A stretch of DNA of 64,000 bases from Niabella sp. (GTDB lineage: Bacteria; Bacteroidota; Bacteroidia; Chitinophagales; Chitinophagaceae): NCBI RefSeq assembly GCF_030150205.1, contig NZ_JASLGT010000001.1, positions 74,902 through 138,901 of the forward strand, in the 5' to 3' direction. Below the pieces are notes generated by a model that was given only the letters and a program-made list of their open reading frames with translations, searched no databases and was not told where the DNA came from. Shown here in pieces: positions 1 through 9,028 of this stretch (the stretch's first letter is position 1; the number at the start of each line of letters is the position of its first letter). The position numbers were made by a program, and so were the translations under genes.

Positions 1-2
1 AT

Positions 3-734
3 GGATTTGAAAGTCCTTTTAAAGCAGATATATACTTTTTTAATACCTATCATTTTATTAATAACAAATGGGGAACACCCGCCCCCATCTTAATGAATGA
101 TCCCCAGTTTGGCCAGGTGCGTGTACGTGCTTTTGGCAGTTTTGATATAAAAATTGCAGATCCCGGCACCTTTTTCAAAACCTATGCCGGTACATTCCCC
201 CGGCTGACCATTTTTGAGCTGCAGGCCCAATTGCGCGATTTTGTGGCACCTAAGTTTGGAGAGGTGCTGGCAAACGAGCAGATCCCCGTAACAGCGGTTG
301 CCGGCAATATCACGGAGCTGGGTAAAAAGATCGAGCCATACCTGAAACCCTATTTTGCCACGCTGGGCCTGGAACTGACACAGTTCGTTATTACCAGCGT
401 AACACTGCCGGAAGAAGTAACCACATTCTACGATAAGGTTACCAATATGAATATGATAACTGATATGGACAAGTTTACAAAATTCAATACCGCCAATGCA
501 ATTGGAGACAAAGGCACGGCATTGAACGATGCCACTCAAACGGCTATGGCCATGGGGATGATGATGAACCAGTTTCAGCAAAATAATTCAAACGCTGCAA
601 CACCACAGGCGGCTGCAGCGCCCCAGGCAGATATTACGGCAAAGCTGCAGCAGCTCAAAACACTTTTTGAAAACGGGCTGATTGATGATGAAGAATATAA
701 AACAAAAAAAGCTGAACTCTTAACCCAGTTATAA
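3..734 (+). CDS. SPFH/Band 7 domain protein with C-terminal SHOCT-like domain (5' partial)
   Basis: The reading frame is open from the left window edge, so the start lies outside; 243 residues are visible. The stretch PFKADIYFF...KWGTPAPILMNDPQFGQVRVRAFG is typical of the SPFH family annotated as virion-core-like proteins (Bacillus YdjI type), which assemble at membranes. A Met/Gln/Ala-rich linker around codons 170-205 leads to a final 35-residue helix pair (LQQLKTLFENGLIDDEEY) matching the SHOCT short C-terminal oligomerisation domain. An ATG in frame at 93 lies inside the SPFH domain and is not the real start. The stop overlaps the next ATG by one base (TAATG), so the two genes are probably translationally coupled. 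Family assignment is fairly sure; the cellular role (membrane stress or scaffold) is inferred from relatives. Confidence 0.85.
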   Translation, partial: GFESPFKADIYFFNTYHFINNKWGTPAPILMNDPQFGQVRVRAFGSFDIKIADPGTFFKTYAGTFPRLTIFELQAQLRDFVAPKFGEVLANEQIPVTAVAGNITELGKKIEPYLKPYFATLGLELTQFVITSVTLPEEVTTFYDKVTNMNMITDMDKFTKFNTANAIGDKGTALNDATQTAMAMGMMMNQFQQNNSNAATPQAAAAPQADITAKLQQLKTLFENGLIDDEEYKTKKAELLTQL

Positions 735-985
735 TGGAAGAAAAAAAAGCACCATCCTTTTTAGAAAAATTAAAAGCCAAAGCACAGGCACAGGAAAAAT
801 ACGGTGGTCCTGTAACAGAAACAGCGGCCAGTATGGGCGCCCGCACCTGTCCTAACTGCGGGGCCGGAAGAGCTAAAGATGATGGCATTACCCATTGTGC
901 CTATTGCGGTTTTGAATTTTTACAGGTAACGCTTACCGATGGATTACATATTAAAAAGGAAGACAATTCCAGGGAAAATCAATAG
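734..985 (+). CDS. Small single zinc-ribbon protein
   Basis: An 83-aa protein whose start codon overlaps the stop of the SPFH gene. It has a Lys/Ala-rich N-terminal helix (about residues 3-22) and then one Cys4 zinc ribbon, C39-x2-C42 and C55-x2-C58 (CPNCG...CAYCG). No membrane segment or signal peptide is present, so it should be cytosolic. The tight coupling suggests it works with the SPFH protein; zinc-ribbon partners of SPFH proteins are known from ydjGHI-type operons. Exact function is not known. Confidence that it is a real gene is high because of the overlap and the intact ribbon. Confidence 0.75.
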   Translation: MEEKKAPSFLEKLKAKAQAQEKYGGPVTETAASMGARTCPNCGAGRAKDDGITHCAYCGFEFLQVTLTDGLHIKKEDNSRENQ

Positions 986-1096
986 CCGTTTCCAAAGAGC
1001 GCTTTCGGAAACCCTTGCCGGCCGGGTTCCGGAACCTTATTAATGCAATCAGCGGACGCCGACCATATGCATCGCTTCATACTTTAAAAACAATGT

Positions 1097-1906
1097 ATGT
1101 TTGGTTTATTTGACAATAAAAAGAAAACCGGTGATCCGGTACCATCAGAATGGACACAACAGATCCGCGAAACCCAGGAGCGCTGGTTCGTGTTTCTTCA
1201 AAAACTGGAAGAGCGGGTGGAGGAGCTTTGCCAGGCAGCCATCCCGGAGTTAAAAGCAATGCGTAGCAGCACCAACGCCGTATATGAAGCCAATATCGGC
1301 CAGGTATGGAGCGGCATCCGCGGACAGATCAACCAGGTACGGGAAAAAGCCCGGCAAACAGAAGAACAAAAGATCCGCCCCTTTTACCGCCAGCTGGATA
1401 GTGCAGGGCTTTCGTATACCGCAGCCTTACAGTTCAGTGAGGCCTGCGCGGAACGGTACCGCCGGTTTGAGGATTTTTGCAACGACTGGCAAACACAACT
1501 CGAAGCCGCTACCAGGCAGGACCACGAAGCCCTGTATCAAAAAATCCTGGAGGAGCATGAGCAACTGAAGCACCAGTTCAAATGCCAGCAATGCGGCGCG
1601 CCCATTTACCTGGAAAAGATTTACTTTACCACCAGTTATCTGCAATGCCCCGCCTGTCGCACCCAAAACACCTATGAGCCCAGTACGCTTGCCAAAAGCC
1701 TGAACTGGATTGCACGGGATCTTGCCGAAGAGCGCACGGCGCACCTGCTGGATGCCTACAACAAGGATGCCGAGCACAACCCGGATCTTTACCGCAATTA
1801 TCTGCGGATGATGTTCGACGAATGGAACCGGATCGTACCCGATATGGCCGCTTCCAATGAAAAATTTTACCAGCGGCAACTCGACGACTTCAACAAATCT
1901 GTCTGA
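1097..1906 (+). CDS. Coiled-coil zinc-ribbon protein, function unknown
   Basis: A 269-aa soluble protein starting MFGLFDNKKK. Residues 20-155 are rich in Gln, Glu and Arg with few Pro or Gly, as in long helices or coiled coils. A Cys4 ribbon follows: C163-x2-C166 (CQQCG) and C184-x2-C187 (CPAC). The C-terminal 80 residues are again helical. There is no signal peptide or membrane segment. It lies 111 bases after the small ribbon gene on the same strand and 37 bases before the next gene, so it belongs to the same probable operon as the SPFH protein. The ribbon-plus-helix layout suggests an adaptor or scaffold. I do not recognise a named family. Confidence 0.75.
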   Translation: MFGLFDNKKKTGDPVPSEWTQQIRETQERWFVFLQKLEERVEELCQAAIPELKAMRSSTNAVYEANIGQVWSGIRGQINQVREKARQTEEQKIRPFYRQLDSAGLSYTAALQFSEACAERYRRFEDFCNDWQTQLEAATRQDHEALYQKILEEHEQLKHQFKCQQCGAPIYLEKIYFTTSYLQCPACRTQNTYEPSTLAKSLNWIARDLAEERTAHLLDAYNKDAEHNPDLYRNYLRMMFDEWNRIVPDMAASNEKFYQRQLDDFNKSV

Positions 1907-1943
1907 TCTTCTATCTATTCATAACACTTAAAAAGTAACCACC

Positions 1944-2936
1944 ATGTTTAAAAAATTTCTGAATAACCTTATGGGCAATGATGAAGCTCCTAAAAAACAC
2001 CAGGAGCAAACGCAAGCCTCATACGGCCAGTTTACGCATCACAGTGCCGAAGATGCAGATAATAATGAAGCTTCGGTATCCAACCGGCATCAGTACCGGT
2101 TTGATCCCCAAACACAGCACGGCACGCACTATTCCAAAGATGCATTTGATGCAGCCGCAAACCGGCATTATGAGGAGCTGCTGGCTAACCAGGACGAAGC
2201 CCTGAGCGAAAACGAAAAACGGAATTTAAAAAGAGAAGCCGTTACGCAGCTATACCTGCAATGGAACGGACATAATTATGACCAGCTGGTACAATTTGAA
2301 ATGGCCAATTCCATGGAGCTTACCGGCTATGCCACCCAGGGATTCAACCAGGTGCAGGAAGCAGGAAACCCATTGTATGAGCCCATCCATGGCATTTCAC
2401 TTTATGATTATGCCGGCATTGCACATGCAATGACACAAAACATCCCGGAAGCCGCCATATTAAAGGCAATGGGTATTGAGAAAGCGGTATGGGAGGAAGT
2501 AAACCTGCTTTGGCCGGAACGGATGAAAGAGGATGCCAGTTTTGGCATTATGACGAAGTATGGCGAATATTTTGCGATCGCCGGCGAGCATCCTAAACTG
2601 GCAGACCTGAAACCTGCTACAGCAGCCAGCCCCGAAGGAAATTCGAACCTGGAAAAATTAAAAACCGACCGGTATTTTTATGAAGAGCTTTGCGGTGCAA
2701 GAACAGCGGCTTACGAATACGGTTTGGATGGCGCTCAGTGGATACTGGAAAACTTCGGCATCAACCTCTCCGATTTCCAGGCGGTTGCCATGAACTGGAT
2801 GACCGCGCAAAATCAGCAGTTCAACAGCAACGAAATTCACCATTATATGGATTATCAGCTGCAAAAGCAAAAAGAATACGCAGAACAGTTTGCAAAAGAG
2901 CAGGGCGGTAATATTGCAGATGATGTTACATTCTAA
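1944..2936 (+). CDS. Conserved protein of unknown function (possibly DUF6620)
   Basis: A 330-aa soluble, acidic protein starting MFKKFLNNLMGND. After a low-complexity polar N-terminus (about residues 12-70) it shows a helical body with motifs such as FEMANSMELTG, ISLYDYAGIAHAMTQ and LLWPERMKED, followed by a second helical part near residues 225-320 ending in a Gln/Lys-rich tail. No signal, membrane segment or cysteine motif is visible. It resembles proteins labelled DUF6620 that I associate with Bacteroidota, but I cannot confirm that. It is the fourth co-directional gene after the SPFH protein, which suggests a shared role. Confidence 0.7.
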   Translation: MFKKFLNNLMGNDEAPKKHQEQTQASYGQFTHHSAEDADNNEASVSNRHQYRFDPQTQHGTHYSKDAFDAAANRHYEELLANQDEALSENEKRNLKREAVTQLYLQWNGHNYDQLVQFEMANSMELTGYATQGFNQVQEAGNPLYEPIHGISLYDYAGIAHAMTQNIPEAAILKAMGIEKAVWEEVNLLWPERMKEDASFGIMTKYGEYFAIAGEHPKLADLKPATAASPEGNSNLEKLKTDRYFYEELCGARTAAYEYGLDGAQWILENFGINLSDFQAVAMNWMTAQNQQFNSNEIHHYMDYQLQKQKEYAEQFAKEQGGNIADDVTF

Positions 2937-3226
2937 AACGCGATCGTATCGTATTTAAAGGAAGCATACATAAACTGGTTACATTTCCTGCAATCCCGGC
3001 CGAAGTATCTGGCATCATCCGGCATTAAAAGGAAGCCCTGCCATATCCGCTGCCGGTTGCCCTTAAAAGCAGCGGAAACTTAATACACAACGACTATAAG
3101 CACTGCAGTAATCCACCGGTTGACCCGGTGTGCGGCAGTTCTTTATCTTATTCATACACAAACATGCCATAAAAAAAGCACATGCAATCATTAAAACACT
3201 TTACCGCAGAGGGAAACGTTTACAAA
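2937..3226. other. Intergenic stretch, no gene seen
   Basis: About 290 bases between the 330-aa protein gene and the next membrane protein. It holds no convincing ORF, terminator or consensus promoter. An ATG in frame at 3182 would add 15 residues to the next gene, but the sequence there does not look like a membrane protein leader. Confidence 0.4.
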
Positions 3227-3646
3227 ATGAAGCCTTCCTATTTGCTGCCCATTACCCTCATTGTTATTTTACCCCTCCTCAGTTATCTCATACTCCGGGA
3301 AGGCAAATATCCCGTTATTGGCTGGATCGTGCTGGTGATGGCCATCCTGGGGTTTTCGGGAATGATCTCCCGGTCACTGGTTATTGACCTGAACACCCGG
3401 GAAATACGGGCCAAGGCCGCCCTGCTCCGGCCAGCGGTACGGATCCCGTTGGCCGACTTCCAAAATTTTGAGCTCCATCAATTAAAACAGGGACTTTTCA
3501 CCACTAATACTTCTTTGAATATTTGTTATCTGAAAGATGGAAAAACAAAACGCGCCCTCATTGCCCAGGGGGTTACTACCCGGGCTATGCAGCGCATTTT
3601 AAACGAAATCGATGAAATCATCAGTAATTATGACAGCCCGAGATAA
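3227..3646 (+). CDS. Small membrane protein with two N-terminal transmembrane segments
   Basis: About 139 residues from the chosen ATG (MKPSYLLPIT). Two hydrophobic segments lie near residues 5-22 and 28-47, followed by a soluble, beta-rich domain of about 85 residues (SLVIDLNTREIRAKAALL...). This TM-TM-PH-like layout is common in Bacteroidota membrane proteins of unknown role. An ATG 45 bases upstream (3182) is in frame but gives a polar leader that fits poorly. The end overlaps the next gene by 17 bases, so the two are coupled and both proteins probably act together in the inner membrane. Confidence 0.7.
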   Translation: MKPSYLLPITLIVILPLLSYLILREGKYPVIGWIVLVMAILGFSGMISRSLVIDLNTREIRAKAALLRPAVRIPLADFQNFELHQLKQGLFTTNTSLNICYLKDGKTKRALIAQGVTTRAMQRILNEIDEIISNYDSPR

Positions 3647-4148
3647 ATATAAAGTAGCAGAAACCGCTCAGTCCGTTTCCTTACAGCCACACTACTACCT
3701 GTTAAAAAACCTGTTCTGGTTTTTTATCGCGATAGTGGGTATTGCCGGTGCCGTTTTTATCTTTTACCAGCAATTAGGAGAAGCCGGTCAGGTATTTGGT
3801 TATTCCATTATGGCATACCTGTTCCTGCATGGGTTGTATGATTTCCTTTTCCGGATAAATGTGCGTTATGTATTTGACAAAACCGGCAATGCGGTTTATA
3901 AGATCAATACACCGTTTCTGAAAAAACGTTTAATGTCGCTGAACGAGCTGGTGATCTTTACCCGTTCTGAACAGGGCGCCTGGCATTATGCAATGGGTGC
4001 CAGGAAAAAACAATTTATAAAAAGCTATGCCATCAGTGAAGACTTTGGATCCGGGAAGAAAAGTGAACGGTTGCTGGGGGCCTATGAGGCGGAGGTATTA
4101 GACCCCATCCTGCGGCTAAGCGCCACATCCCCGGTACCCGGGAAATAA
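3630..4148 (+). CDS. Small membrane protein, partner of the preceding gene
   Basis: About 172 residues from the ATG at 3630 (MTARDKYK). Two transmembrane segments are visible around residues 27-47 and 58-76, then a soluble beta-rich domain with strand-turn patterns (VRYVFDKTGNAVYKI). The architecture copies that of the preceding gene, with which it overlaps, so they may be diverged paralogues forming a complex. ATG 3612 in the same frame is possible but lies deeper in the upstream gene. No known family recognised. The gene ends directly at a repeat block. Confidence 0.7.
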   Translation: MTARDKYKVAETAQSVSLQPHYYLLKNLFWFFIAIVGIAGAVFIFYQQLGEAGQVFGYSIMAYLFLHGLYDFLFRINVRYVFDKTGNAVYKINTPFLKKRLMSLNELVIFTRSEQGAWHYAMGARKKQFIKSYAISEDFGSGKKSERLLGAYEAEVLDPILRLSATSPVPGK

Positions 4149-4149
4149 T

Positions 4150-4487
4150 CCTTGCGGCCAAAAATTGAACCGCAAAGAATACGCAGTGACCTCGCAAAGG
4201 CCGCCCTGAAATGTTGTTATGCTGCGGGAATAAGTCGTTGCGTTCTTAGTGAAGCCCTGGCGCACCTTGCGGTTGAAAATTGAAACGCAAAGGTCCGCGA
4301 GGATCGCGCAAAGGCCGCTATGAAATGTTGCTATGCTGCGGGAATAAGTCGTCGCGTTCTTAGCGAAGTCCTGGCGCACCTTGCGGTTGAAAATTGAAAC
4401 GCAAAGGCCGCGATGAAATTTTGTAATACAACGGGAATAAACCCTTGCGCTCCTGGCGGATTCCTTGTGCACATTGCGGTTAAAAAT
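4150..4487 (+). repeat. Tandem noncoding repeats, three units of about 90-115 bp
   Basis: Three degenerate units share the order 'cgcaaaggccgc...gaaatgttg.tatgctgcgggaataagtcg', then 'gcgttcttag.gaag', then 'ctggcgcaccttgcggttga'. Units lie at roughly 4167-4282, 4283-4397 and 4398-4487; the first two are about 90 percent alike, the third is more degenerate. The same element occurs in reverse orientation at 9029-9300. No ORF of quality lies here. This class of 'ccgcaaag' intergenic repeat is common in Bacteroidota; its function is unknown. Confidence 0.85.
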
Positions 4488-4631
4488 ATAAACCTTGAAG
4501 GGTAAAGATATTCAGCAACAATCTTTCAAGGGCACCTGTTGTATTTCCCGCAGTTGATCATTGCAGAGATTCTTTAAAAAAACCGGAATAAATCCCTCAT
4601 TTTTGCGGCCAACAACCAATTTCCATTTATC

Positions 4632-5837
4632 ATGAAAACAAGTTCATTAAAAGATAATCGACGGTCTTTCTTAAAAGGAAGTCTGGCCCTGGGTGGCATC
4701 GCCCTTCTAAATCCGCAAAAAGCCCTGGCCGCTGCAACTGAAAAAGAAGAAGGCTTTAAAGTCATTGCGGGCCCGTACCTGCAAACAAACTTTGGCAACA
4801 GTATTTCCATTTTATGGATCACCAATAAGAATGCCGCAAGCTGGGTTACTTATGGAACGGCTGCAGATGATCTTAACCTCAAAGCGTTTGGCAAAAGTGA
4901 ACTGGGATTAAAGCCCGCCGGAAGGATCAATTGCGTAACCCTTACCAACCTGAGGCCCGGCGCCACTTATTATTATAAGATCGCATCAAAGGAAATAAAA
5001 GATTTTCAGCCCTATAAGCTTACCTATGGGGAAGAGCTGAGTGGAAATACCGAACAGTTCATCAACACCGATACGGCAAAAGATTCCGTTTCCTTTGTGA
5101 TGCTGAATGATATCCACGACCGTCCCCAGTCCATACCGCACCTTCTGAACCTGGACAAGGGCCATCAACGCGATTTTGTTTTTTTTAACGGTGATGTTTT
5201 TGACTACCAAACCGATGAACAACAGATCATCGATCATATGCTGCAGCCCTGCGATCTGTTTGCCAGAAGTCTTCCTTTTGTGTATGTACGCGGCAACCAT
5301 GAAACCCGCGGGAAGTTTGCACGCGATTTTTCCTCCTATTTTCACCATGTAGGACATACGGCCTTTACATTAGGCCCTGTTCGCTTTGTAATCCTGGATA
5401 CCGGCGAAGACAAGGAAGACACCCATCCTGTTTATGCAGGCATTGTAGATTTTGATACCTACCGGCTGGAGCAGGCGCAATGGCTGGAACAGGAGATCAG
5501 CAGTAAAGCCTTTAAGAACGCACCCTTTCGCATTGTGATGATGCATATACCACCCCGTTATTCCGGAGATGCCCATGGTGCGGTGCATTGTACACAGGTG
5601 TTTGAACCGTTGTTAAACAAAGGTAAGGTAGACCTCGTGCTGAGTGGTCATACCCACCGGTACAAGGTACATCCGCCCGACAAAAATGGCAACCACTACC
5701 CCATCATCATTGGTGGCGGTCCCAGGGACGGGTCCCGTACCATTACCCAGGTTGCCGCTTCCAAAAAAGAGATCAGCGTTCGCATGCTGGACGATTCGGG
5801 CAAAGAAGTAGGCAGTTACCTGGTAACAAGAAGATAA
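4632..5837 (+). CDS. Tat-exported metallophosphoesterase with purple-acid-phosphatase-type N-domain
   Basis: A 401-aa protein. The N-terminus carries a twin-arginine signal (NRRSFLKG, residues 9-16, then a hydrophobic stretch and an AAA cleavage region), so export is folded through Tat; tatA lies at 21056. Residues 45-135 form a fibronectin-like domain as in purple acid phosphatases (GPYLQTNFGNSISILWIT). The catalytic domain then shows all metal motifs in order: NDIHD, NGDVFD, GNHE, MMHIPP and GHTH. It should hydrolyse phosphate esters in the periplasm; substrate unknown. It precedes a sugar transporter and fructanase on the same strand but is 266 bases away, with a separate promoter for those genes. 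Confidence 0.88.
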   Translation: MKTSSLKDNRRSFLKGSLALGGIALLNPQKALAAATEKEEGFKVIAGPYLQTNFGNSISILWITNKNAASWVTYGTAADDLNLKAFGKSELGLKPAGRINCVTLTNLRPGATYYYKIASKEIKDFQPYKLTYGEELSGNTEQFINTDTAKDSVSFVMLNDIHDRPQSIPHLLNLDKGHQRDFVFFNGDVFDYQTDEQQIIDHMLQPCDLFARSLPFVYVRGNHETRGKFARDFSSYFHHVGHTAFTLGPVRFVILDTGEDKEDTHPVYAGIVDFDTYRLEQAQWLEQEISSKAFKNAPFRIVMMHIPPRYSGDAHGAVHCTQVFEPLLNKGKVDLVLSGHTHRYKVHPPDKNGNHYPIIIGGGPRDGSRTITQVAASKKEISVRMLDDSGKEVGSYLVTRR

Positions 5838-6030
5838 ATTATTTTTACGGTCGCTACGGTTTTTGTCCAGGTTAAAGACGGAGGCCGAAGAAACAGAAAG
5901 GCGCTAAGCTGCACGGATTCTTTTCACGCGGCCTGGCGCCTTTGTTGTGCGTGGCCGTATAAAGCGATACGATTTTAATTCCGCCTTCAAATAAAAAGAC
6001 AAACAATATTATTTTTAAACCCTGAAAGGA

Positions 6031-6061
6031 TTTGACACAAAATCAAAATAATTTAATTTTG
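6031..6061 (+). promoter_or_regulatory. Bacteroidetes-type promoter for the sugar transporter/GH32 pair
   Basis: TTTG at 6031-6034 and TAATTTTG at 6054-6061 are separated by 19 bases, matching the Bacteroidetes primary sigma factor consensus TTTG-N19-21-TAnnTTTG. The expected transcript start is about 6068, some 36 bases before the ATG at 6104. Confidence 0.75.
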
Positions 6062-6103
6062 TCCTTACTGTTTTCATGACACCATTAAAATAACGATTGA
6101 CAT

Positions 6104-7432
6104 ATGAAAAGGAAACTTTTGTTCTGGAGTATCGTAATTGCACTTGGGGGTCTTTTATTTGGAATGGATGTGGCTGTTATTTCCGGTGCGGAACAGCAGA
6201 TACAACAAATATGGCAGTTAAGTGATGTGCTTCACGGGCAAGCCCTGGCCGCTGCACTTTATGGCACCATTATCGGTGCCCTGTTTGGCGGTATCCCGGC
6301 CGAACGCTATGGCCGTAAAAAAGTGTTGCTCTGGATCGGGATCATTTTCTTTATTTCTTCGATAGGATCTGCCCTTGCCCACGATGTGGTTACATTTATG
6401 GCGTTCCGCTTCCTGGGTGGGCTGGGTGTGGGCGCTTCTTCCGTAGTGGCGCCAATGTTTATTTCCGAGATCGCCCCGGCAAAAAACCGGGGTAAGCTGG
6501 TTGCTACCTTCCAGTTCAATATCGTTTTTGGTATCCTGCTGGCTTATTTATCCAACTATTTAATGAGCGGCATTGGTACGGAGGCCTGGCGCTGGATGTT
6601 GGGGATCCTGGCCCTGCCCGCAGCGGTATTTGTGCTCCTCCTGTATTTTGTGCCGGAAAGTCCCCGTTGGCTGATGGTACATAAAAATGATTATACCGGT
6701 GCCCGGAAGATCCTGGAAGTATCGGACCCCGATGGTGTGGAAGAGGCACTCCGCTCCATACAACAGGAAGTAGCTGAAGACCGGAAAAAGGCCAGTCTTT
6801 CTGTTTTCTTTTCCAAACGGTTCATCAAGCCGATTGTAATGGCTACGCTGGTAGCTCTATTTAACCAGTTATCCGGCATCAATGCGATTATTTATTTCGC
6901 CCCAAGGGTTTTTGAGCTGGCGGGTTTAGGTAAAAGCGCTGCATTTTTACAAAGTGCCGGTGTGGGACTGGTGAACCTGGTATTTACCATGTTTGGGCTA
7001 TACCTCATCGACCGGCTGGGCCGCAAAAAATTAATGATCATCGGTTCACTGGGCTATATTCTTTCCCTGGGCGCCATTGCAGCAGCCTTTTACTTCCAGT
7101 ATCTTGGTGGTATGATCGTTCCCCTGCTTGTTTTTGTGTTTATTGCCGCTCATGCCATCGGCCAGGGCGCCGTGATCTGGGTATTCATCTCCGAGATCTT
7201 CCCCAACCAGGTGCGCTCTTATGGCCAGTCGCTGGGCAGTTCCGTACATTGGGTAATGGCCGCTGTAATCACCAGTGTATTTCCCTTCTTTGCAAGCAAC
7301 CCGGCAATCGGGCCGGCAAAGATCTTCCTCTTCTTTATGTGCATGATGGTGTTACAACTGTTGTGGGTACTGTTTAAAATGCCGGAGACCAAAGGCGTTA
7401 CGCTTGAAGAGATGGAGCAAACACTCCGGTAA
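6104..7432 (+). CDS. Sugar porter family MFS transporter
   Basis: A 442-aa inner-membrane protein with twelve predicted transmembrane segments. Sugar-porter signatures are present: GMDVAVISGAEQ in TM1, RYGRKK in loop 2-3, GVGASSVVAPMFISEIAP in TM4, PESPRWL after TM6, GINAIIYFAP in TM7, DRLGRKK in loop 8-9 and PETKG at the end. The family carries out proton-coupled hexose or pentose uptake. Because the next gene encodes a secreted fructan hydrolase 61 bases downstream, fructose is the likely substrate (inference). It starts behind a good promoter at 6031-6061. Confidence 0.92.
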   Translation: MKRKLLFWSIVIALGGLLFGMDVAVISGAEQQIQQIWQLSDVLHGQALAAALYGTIIGALFGGIPAERYGRKKVLLWIGIIFFISSIGSALAHDVVTFMAFRFLGGLGVGASSVVAPMFISEIAPAKNRGKLVATFQFNIVFGILLAYLSNYLMSGIGTEAWRWMLGILALPAAVFVLLLYFVPESPRWLMVHKNDYTGARKILEVSDPDGVEEALRSIQQEVAEDRKKASLSVFFSKRFIKPIVMATLVALFNQLSGINAIIYFAPRVFELAGLGKSAAFLQSAGVGLVNLVFTMFGLYLIDRLGRKKLMIIGSLGYILSLGAIAAAFYFQYLGGMIVPLLVFVFIAAHAIGQGAVIWVFISEIFPNQVRSYGQSLGSSVHWVMAAVITSVFPFFASNPAIGPAKIFLFFMCMMVLQLLWVLFKMPETKGVTLEEMEQTLR

Positions 7433-7493
7433 GCCATTGCAATACCCATTTCAACACAATCAGCGGCCATCGATTAAAACAACTAAATCCTGA

Positions 7494-9014
7494 ATGAATA
7501 TGATCCGGGCCATCATCAGAAATACGGTTATCCCGCTGTTGTTTCCGCTCTTTGCAGTATCGCAGGCCGCACCCGGTCCGGAGCAACACCGTCCCCAGCT
7601 TCACTTTTCACCTCAAAAAGGCTGGATGAATGATCCGAATGGCATGGTGTTCTTTAATGGCCACTATCACCTGTTCTTTCAACACAATCCCGATGCTACT
7701 GTTTGGGGGCCCATGCACTGGGGACATGCCACCAGTACAGACCTGGTGCACTGGAAGGAGCTGCCCATTGCCCTGTATCCGGATAGCCTGGGCACCATCT
7801 TTTCCGGCAGCGCCGTGATTGATGTACACAATACGGCCGGCTTTGGCAAAAACGCCATGGTGGCTATTTATACCAATCACAGCCATGAAGGTGAAAAAGC
7901 CGGTACTGCTACATTTCAAAACCAGAGCATTGCCTATAGCACGGATGAAGGAAAAACCTGGACCCGGTACAAGGGAAACCCTGTGCTAAAAAACCCGGGT
8001 ATCCGGGACTTCCGGGATCCAAAGGTTTCCTGGTATGCACCGGAAAAAAAATGGATCATGACCCTGGCCACACTGGACCATATTACCTTCTACTCTTCTC
8101 CCGATCTGAAAAGCTGGAAAGAAGAAAGCAGGTTTGGTAAGAACCTGGGAGCTCATGGAGGTGTATGGGAATGTCCGGATCTTATTTCGTTTAACAACAA
8201 CGGCAGAACCGTTTGGGTACTGATCGTGAACCTGAACCCCGGTGGTCCCAATGGCGGTTCTGCAACCCAATATTTTACCGGAAGTTTTAACGGCCATACC
8301 TTTACACCGGACGACAGCATTGTTAAATGGCTGGATTATGGCCCCGATGAATATGCCGGCATCACCTGGAGCAATACCGGAAGCCGTAAATTATTTTTAG
8401 GATGGATGAGCAACTGGCAGTACGCGAATGTAGTGCCCACAAAAAACTGGCGGAGCGCCATGACCCTGCCCCGGGAGCTTTCGCTGAAAAAGATCAATGG
8501 CCGGTATTTTATAACATCCGCAATCGTAAAGGAACTGCGGACCGTTACCCGTCCTGTAAAAACGCTTCCCAATATATCCGTAAACAACCGCTTTGTGGCA
8601 GCACCTGCTTCCGGTAATGCAAAGGGCCTGTTCCGGCTGGACCTTGAAGGGATTCCGTTGACGGACTTTTCCATTGCATTGACCAATACAAAAGGAGAAG
8701 CTGTACGAATCGGGTTTGATAAAGCGGCCAACCAGTTCTTTATTGACCGCACGCACTCCGGAGACACAGGATTTGAAAAAGGTTTTGCCCAAAAACATGT
8801 TGCTCCCAGGATAGCAGTCAATAATACTACCCGTCTTACCGTTATCGGTGATGCAGCTTCACTGGAATTGTTTGCAGATGATGGGCTAACGGTAATGACC
8901 AGCATTTTCTTTCCTTCGGAGCCCATATCTGGTATTGCCATAGAAACGCCCGGTAAACTGCAAATAAAGCAGTTGAAGTATAGTATGCTTTCAACAAAGC
9001 CTCAAAACCGCTGA
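7494..9014 (+). CDS. Secreted glycoside hydrolase family 32 (levanase/fructanase/invertase)
   Basis: A 506-aa protein with a signal peptide (about residues 1-25, ending AVSQA). The five-bladed propeller of GH32 is marked by WMNDPNG with nucleophile D47, RDPK with D175, and WECPDL with acid/base E226. A C-terminal beta-sandwich follows from about residue 350. It hydrolyses terminal beta-fructosides of levan, inulin or sucrose in the periplasm or outside the cell. It is transcribed with the MFS transporter, together forming a small fructan-use unit without a susCD pair. Levan versus inulin preference cannot be read from the sequence. Confidence 0.93.
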   Translation: MNMIRAIIRNTVIPLLFPLFAVSQAAPGPEQHRPQLHFSPQKGWMNDPNGMVFFNGHYHLFFQHNPDATVWGPMHWGHATSTDLVHWKELPIALYPDSLGTIFSGSAVIDVHNTAGFGKNAMVAIYTNHSHEGEKAGTATFQNQSIAYSTDEGKTWTRYKGNPVLKNPGIRDFRDPKVSWYAPEKKWIMTLATLDHITFYSSPDLKSWKEESRFGKNLGAHGGVWECPDLISFNNNGRTVWVLIVNLNPGGPNGGSATQYFTGSFNGHTFTPDDSIVKWLDYGPDEYAGITWSNTGSRKLFLGWMSNWQYANVVPTKNWRSAMTLPRELSLKKINGRYFITSAIVKELRTVTRPVKTLPNISVNNRFVAAPASGNAKGLFRLDLEGIPLTDFSIALTNTKGEAVRIGFDKAANQFFIDRTHSGDTGFEKGFAQKHVAPRIAVNNTTRLTVIGDAASLELFADDGLTVMTSIFFPSEPISGIAIETPGKLQIKQLKYSMLSTKPQNR

Positions 9015-9028
9015 ACAGCGTTTTAGCG

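Noticed and set aside
4150..4487. CRISPR array
   Set aside because: The units are 90-115 bp and degenerate, with no unique spacers between short identical repeats, and no cas genes are present.
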